Part shown: positions 31,015 through 34,081 of the stretch, piece after piece | Layout: the number at the start of each line of letters is the position of its first letter | How positions within the stretch are numbered: position 1 is the first letter of the stretch | NCBI GenBank assembly: GCA_005799545.1 | Contig: SYGM01000016.1 | Coordinates: forward strand, 1-34,081 | DNA: 34,081 bases | Reading direction: 5' to 3' | Source of the DNA: Planctomycetia bacterium | GTDB lineage: Bacteria; Planctomycetota; UBA1135; GCA-002686595 | The notes under the pieces: model-generated | What the model was told of the DNA's origin: nothing | The model's database searches: none | The model's input: the letters and a program-made list of their open reading frames with translations, nothing else | Position numbers and translations under genes: made by a program

Positions 31015-31814
31015 ACGCCTCCAAGGACATCCAGCCGCTGATCGCCAGCCTGCAACAGCACGGCGCGGGACAGGCGCGCGTTGCGCTTGTGCTGGGCTCA
31101 GGCCTGGGCCTGCTCGCCGAGCGCATCGAGAAGGCGAAGATCGTCTCCTACGCCGACATCGAAGGCCTGCCGAAGTCCGGCGTGCCCGGGCATGCCGGCC
31201 GCCTCGTGATCGGAGAGCTCGGTGGCGTGCGCGTGGTCGCGCAGCAGGGCCGCGTGCACCTCTACGAAGGCTGGAGCGTCTTCGAGGTCACGCGCGCGGT
31301 GCGTGCCTTTGCGGCGCTGGGCATCGACAAGCTCGTGCTGACCAACGCCGCCGGCGGCATTGCGCGACGCTTCCGTCCAGGAACGCTGATGCGCATCACG
31401 GACCACATCAACATGCAGGGCCGCCAGCCGCTGGCTCGGGAACAGCGCGGCGCGGGTTCGCCCTGGGATGCCGCGCTGGGTGCTGCGCTGCAGCAGGCCG
31501 CTGACGCCGCTCATGTCCGCCTCGAGAGCGGCGTGTATGCCGGACTGCTCGGCCCGACCTACGAAACACCGGCCGAAGTGCGCATGCTCGAGTGGATGGG
31601 CGCCGACGCCGTGGGCATGAGCACCGTTGCCGAAGCGCTCGCCGCCCACGCTGCGGGAGTGCGAGTCGCGGGCGTTTCGTGCATCACCAACCTTGCCGCC
31701 GGCATCAGCGCAGGCCCGCTGAGCCACGAGGAGGTCATGGAGGTGGGCAGGCAGACCGCCAGCGACTTCTGCAGGCTGCTGGAACACGCCGTTCCGCTGC
31801 TGGATCGCAGCTGA
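31011..31814 (+). CDS. Purine nucleoside phosphorylase
   Basis: A 267-residue enzyme of the trimeric PNP/MTAP class, which splits inosine, guanosine and deoxy forms with phosphate. Conserved segments are ALVLGSGLGLL (phosphate site), GVPGHAGRLVIGEL, VLTNAAGGI, LLGPTYETPAEVRMLEWMGADAVGMSTV, and SCITNLAAGIS with the Asn that contacts the purine N7. Length is normal. GTG at 31011 overlaps the transporter stop (GTGA). Together with the pyrimidine phosphorylase upstream it covers both base classes, so both DNA and RNA nucleosides could be used. The next gene is 82 bases away behind a hairpin and a promoter candidate. Confidence 0.95.
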   Translation: MNASKDIQPLIASLQQHGAGQARVALVLGSGLGLLAERIEKAKIVSYADIEGLPKSGVPGHAGRLVIGELGGVRVVAQQGRVHLYEGWSVFEVTRAVRAFAALGIDKLVLTNAAGGIARRFRPGTLMRITDHINMQGRQPLAREQRGAGSPWDAALGAALQQAADAAHVRLESGVYAGLLGPTYETPAEVRMLEWMGADAVGMSTVAEALAAHAAGVRVAGVSCITNLAAGISAGPLSHEEVMEVGRQTASDFCRLLEHAVPLLDRS

Positions 31815-31815
31815 G

Positions 31816-31831
31816 AGCGCTGCGCGGCGCT
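31816..31831 (+). terminator. Small hairpin after the PNP gene
   Basis: AGCGC, a 6-base loop, then GCGCT, starting one base after the PNP stop. It could mark partial termination before the promoter candidate at 31859. The stem is short and there is no U run. Confidence 0.3.
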
Positions 31832-31858
31832 TCCAGGCACCGTAACCGTCGGCGCTTG

Positions 31859-31890
31859 TTGACAGAAGCGCCCCGTGCGCGGACTCTAAT
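31859..31890 (+). promoter_or_regulatory. Candidate promoter for the RpiB-like/deoC gene pair
   Basis: A perfect TTGACA (31859-31864) lies upstream of TCTAAT (31885-31890), with a 20-base spacer that is longer than ideal (17). TCTAAT is 6 bases before the ATG at 31897, so a transcript from it would be nearly leaderless. The 82-bp gap is the only sizeable break inside the nucleoside cluster, supporting a second transcription unit. The long spacer keeps confidence low. Confidence 0.4.
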
Positions 31891-31896
31891 GCGCCC

Positions 31897-32733
31897 ATGA
31901 TGCCCGAACGGGATCTCCAGCAGCTGGTCAAGCGCGTCGTCTCTCGCACTCTGGCTGAACAAGGCCGCGAGCACGCGCACGGCTCGGAGCCCGAACGCGC
32001 CAAGGGCGTGTTCGTCACGCTGGACAAGCAGGATGGCCCCGATCGTCCCCAGGATGCCGACGAACGCAAGAGCAGCGCGGCTCCCGGCGGCAAGCGTGCG
32101 CTTGTCACCGTCGAGTGTCTGCGCGGCACGCCGGATGGAGCGAGTTACGCGGTGCCTGCCGGAGCGCTGATCACAGAGCTCGCGCGCGAGGAAGCCTGGA
32201 AGCGCCGCATCGCGCTCGTGCAGGGCAGCGCGCTGGTTCCCGGCCGCCGCAGCGATGCGCGTCTCGTGATCGCCGTGGGTTGCGATCATGGCGGCTATCG
32301 CATGAAGCTCGCCGTTCTGGAATGGCTGCGCGAGCTGGGCCATCAACCGCTCGATCTGGGCACGCACGACGAGAATGCCGTCGACTATCCCGACTTCGCG
32401 CACGCCGTGGCACGCGCCGTCGCCGAGGGCCGCGCCGACATCGGCATCTGCATCGACGGCGCCGGCATCGGCTCGGCCATGACGGCCAACAAGGTGCCGG
32501 GCATCCTCGCCGCCATGTGCTACGACGCAGCCACGGCCCGCAACGCGCGCGAGCACAACTTCGCCAATGTGCTCACGCTCGGCGGCAAGCTGCTCAAGCC
32601 CGCACAGGCGCAGGAAATCGTGCGCACCTTCCTCTCCACTCCGCACGGCGAGGAACGCCACAGGAAGCGCGTCGACAAGATCCGCGCCATCGAACAACAG
32701 CACCTGCGCCGCGCATCTGCGCCGAAAGCCTGA
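31897..32733 (+). CDS. rpiB: RpiB/LacAB-type sugar-phosphate isomerase with an N-terminal extension (possible BMC cargo)
   Basis: A 278-residue protein; E. coli RpiB has 149. Residues about 126-270 form the RpiB domain: [57 protein letters not shown] and [16 protein letters not shown]. At the position of catalytic Cys66 in E. coli (ICGTG) there is Asp187 (IDGAG). The His of the QHN motif is kept. Residues 5-22 ([18 protein letters not shown]) form an amphipathic helix resembling BMC encapsulation peptides. A hydrophilic linker and a segment with [19 protein letters not shown] follow; I recall similar ITxxAR elements in some BMC-associated proteins. The likely reaction is interconversion of ribose-5-phosphate and ribulose-5-phosphate. 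ATG at 31897 or 31900 is possible; no Shine-Dalgarno is seen. It ends 2 bases before deoC. Confidence 0.85.
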   Translation: MMPERDLQQLVKRVVSRTLAEQGREHAHGSEPERAKGVFVTLDKQDGPDRPQDADERKSSAAPGGKRALVTVECLRGTPDGASYAVPAGALITELAREEAWKRRIALVQGSALVPGRRSDARLVIAVGCDHGGYRMKLAVLEWLRELGHQPLDLGTHDENAVDYPDFAHAVARAVAEGRADIGICIDGAGIGSAMTANKVPGILAAMCYDAATARNAREHNFANVLTLGGKLLKPAQAQEIVRTFLSTPHGEERHRKRVDKIRAIEQQHLRRASAPKA

Positions 32734-32735
32734 CC

Positions 32736-33605
32736 ATGAGCCCGATTCGCGAACCCGTCGATGCCGCCAAGCTCGAGGAAATCCTCTCCGAGATCGCGCG
32801 CCAGATCCTTGAACACGGCTGGGGCAACTGGGGCTGCGGCTCCGTTTCGGTCGAGCTGTGCCCGGATCGCGCCAACGAGATGATCGAAGCGGGCGCCTGC
32901 CGCCTCGGCGCCTGCAGCCCCGGCACCGCGATGCCCGGCAACGTCGCCGCGGCCATCGATCACACGTTGCTCAAACCCGAAGCCACCTCGCTCGATATCG
33001 ACAAGCTCTGCTCGGAGGCGCTACAGCACCGCTTCGCCTCGGTCTGCGTCAACGGCACCTGGGTGCGTCGCTGCGCGGAAATCCTGCATGGCTCGCCGGT
33101 TGCCGTCTGCGCCGTGGTGGGCTTCCCGCTCGGGGCGATGGCCAGCGAGGTCAAGGCCTACGAAGCCCGCCGCGCCATCGAAGACGGCGCCTGCGAGATC
33201 GACATGGTCATCAACGTCGGCGCGCTCAAGAGCGGCGATCACGACTTCGTGCGCCGCGACATCGCAGCGGTCGCGCAGACCTGCCACAACCTCGGCGCCA
33301 AGCTCAAGGTGATCCTCGAGACCGCGCTGCTCACGGATGCGGAGAAGGTGCGCGCCTGCGAACTCTCCAAGGAAGCCGGCGCCGACTTCGTGAAGACCTC
33401 CACCGGCTTCTCCAAGGGCGGAGCGACCGCGGCCGATGTGGCGCTGATGCGCCGAACTGTCGGTCCGACGCTGGGCGTCAAGGCTTCGGGCGGTGTCCGC
33501 GATGCCAAGGATGCCAAGGCCATGCTCGAAGCCGGAGCCACGCGACTGGGCGCTTCGGCCTCGGTGGCGATCGTCACCGGCGGCCAGGGCAAGGGCTCGT
33601 ACTGA
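32736..33605 (+). CDS. deoC: Deoxyribose-phosphate aldolase with an N-terminal extension (possible BMC cargo)
   Basis: A 289-residue protein; typical DERA is 210-260. It cleaves 2-deoxyribose-5-phosphate to glyceraldehyde-3-phosphate and acetaldehyde through a Schiff base. The aldolase domain starts near residue 72 ([13 protein letters not shown]). It has [31 protein letters not shown], the Schiff-base Lys220 in [14 protein letters not shown] and the second Lys249 in [13 protein letters not shown], spaced as in short bacterial DERAs. Residues 9-27 ([19 protein letters not shown]) are an amphipathic helix like a BMC encapsulation peptide. A Trp/Cys-rich linker with Cys34, Cys42, Cys55 and Cys60 follows. 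The ATG lies 2 bases after the RpiB-like stop with only GAAAG upstream. Acetaldehyde, its toxic product, is a classical reason for encapsulation. Confidence 0.92.
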   Translation: MSPIREPVDAAKLEEILSEIARQILEHGWGNWGCGSVSVELCPDRANEMIEAGACRLGACSPGTAMPGNVAAAIDHTLLKPEATSLDIDKLCSEALQHRFASVCVNGTWVRRCAEILHGSPVAVCAVVGFPLGAMASEVKAYEARRAIEDGACEIDMVINVGALKSGDHDFVRRDIAAVAQTCHNLGAKLKVILETALLTDAEKVRACELSKEAGADFVKTSTGFSKGGATAADVALMRRTVGPTLGVKASGGVRDAKDAKAMLEAGATRLGASASVAIVTGGQGKGSY

Positions 33606-33612
33606 TCCGGCC

Positions 33613-34081
33613 ATGCAGCAGAGCCCGATCCGCGTCCTCACCACCGGCGGAACCTTCGACAAGGCCTATCTCGAACTCGAAGGACGCCTGCACTTCCGCG
33701 ACACGCATGTGCCGGAGATGCTGCGCCTGGGCCGCAGCATGCTGCCGATCAATGTCGAGACCCTGATGCTCATCGACAGCCTCGACATGACCGATGAGCA
33801 TCGCTCGAGGATTCTCGAAGCCTGCCGCCGCGCGCATGAGGATCGCATCGTCATCACGCACGGAACCGACACCATGGAGCAGACCGCCCGCGTGCTCGGA
33901 GCCGCCGGTCTGAAGAAGACCATCGTGCTCACCGGCGCGATGGTGCCCTACACCTTCGGCAGCTCGGACGGACTGTTCAATCTGGGCAGTGCGCTGGCGT
34001 TTGTGCAGTCGCTGCCCTTGGGGACGTATGTGGTGATGAACGGACGCTGCTTCGGCTGGCAGGATGTGCACAAGAACCGCA
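33613..34081 (+). CDS. Asparaginase-like protein, 3' end outside the window
   Basis: The visible 156 residues match the N-terminal domain of the asparaginase/glutaminase family. VLTTGGTFDKAY (near residues 8-19) carries the catalytic Thr of the TGGT motif. VITHGTDTMEQTARVL has the second catalytic Thr, and TGAMVPYTFGSSDGLFNLGSAL follows. Asparaginase converts asparagine to aspartate and ammonia. Some bacterial members are short, single-domain proteins of about 160-180 residues, and the sequence here could be close to its end. The ATG starts 7 bases after the deoC stop, so it is probably in the same operon. A link between amide hydrolysis and sugar-phosphate degradation is not obvious. No encapsulation-peptide-like helix is seen at its N-terminus. 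Confidence 0.85.
   Translation, partial: MQQSPIRVLTTGGTFDKAYLELEGRLHFRDTHVPEMLRLGRSMLPINVETLMLIDSLDMTDEHRSRILEACRRAHEDRIVITHGTDTMEQTARVLGAAGLKKTIVLTGAMVPYTFGSSDGLFNLGSALAFVQSLPLGTYVVMNGRCFGWQDVHKNR

Noticed and set aside
26988-34081. BMC shell gene inside the window
   Set aside because: Searched for because of the cargo-like helices, but every frame from 26988 to the end is explained by other proteins. No BMC-H or BMC-P domain is visible, so none is claimed.
1-34081. CRISPR array, insertion sequence or prophage
   Set aside because: No spaced repeats of 25-40 bases, transposase, integrase or structural phage gene was found. The only tandem repeat (4514-4539) has two units and no spacer.

Overview
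The window is about 34 kb of GC-rich, gene-dense bacterial chromosome. The best guess is a planctomycete or a close relative. The main clue is a gene pair typical of that group: a planctomycete cytochrome c/DUF1549/DUF1553 protein next to a Tat-exported DUF1501 protein. Many predicted lipoproteins and paired exported amidohydrolases fit the same picture. No rRNA, CRISPR array, insertion sequence, phage gene or integrase was seen. Most neighbouring genes on one strand overlap by 4 bases (ATGA or GTGA), so several operons can be read directly.

Layout. (1) 1-271, minus: tRNA-Arg(CCG) and the 5' end of a possible DUF455 protein. (2) 499-4498, plus: a secreted calcium-repeat protein, then an ECF sigma factor, a zinc-type anti-sigma factor and an RseB-like lipoprotein, then a small helical protein. 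An ECF-type promoter candidate lies just before the sigma gene. (3) 4564-6239, minus: a glutamine-dependent NAD synthetase split into synthetase and nitrilase-like subunits. (4) 6310-8816, plus: two exported amidohydrolases, the second with a degraded metal site. (5) 8813-10494, minus: MoxR ATPase and HAD hydrolase. (6) 10541-11530, plus: a TPR lipoprotein. (7) 11539-14896, minus: MltA lytic transglycosylase, MOSC protein, methyltransferase, a methyltransferase with a lipoprotein signal, and a 79-residue protein. (8) 14977-21757, plus: membrane protein, ArsM-like methyltransferase, DUF1553/DUF1501 pair, peroxiredoxin. (9) 21764-26893, minus: gluzincin lipoprotein with a helical-repeat tail, geranylgeranyl-reductase-like flavoprotein, an unusual transketolase, YbaK-type deacylase. 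(10) 26988-34081, plus: a second copy of the small-protein family, then a nucleoside catabolism cluster: phosphopentomutase, pyrimidine nucleoside phosphorylase, concentrative nucleoside transporter, purine nucleoside phosphorylase, RpiB-like isomerase, deoxyribose-phosphate aldolase and the start of an asparaginase.

The most interesting region is the last one. It encodes a nearly complete route: nucleoside uptake, phosphorolysis, conversion of (deoxy)ribose-1-phosphate to the 5-phosphate, then isomerisation or cleavage to glyceraldehyde-3-phosphate and acetaldehyde. The RpiB-like protein and the aldolase both begin with a short amphipathic helix and a linker, resembling the encapsulation peptides of bacterial microcompartment (BMC) cargo. 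The RpiB-like protein also has Asp where E. coli RpiB has its catalytic Cys. This suggests a sugar-phosphate-utilising microcompartment fed by DNA or nucleosides. No shell protein gene is visible here, so the idea rests on the cargo alone and the shell genes would have to lie outside the window.
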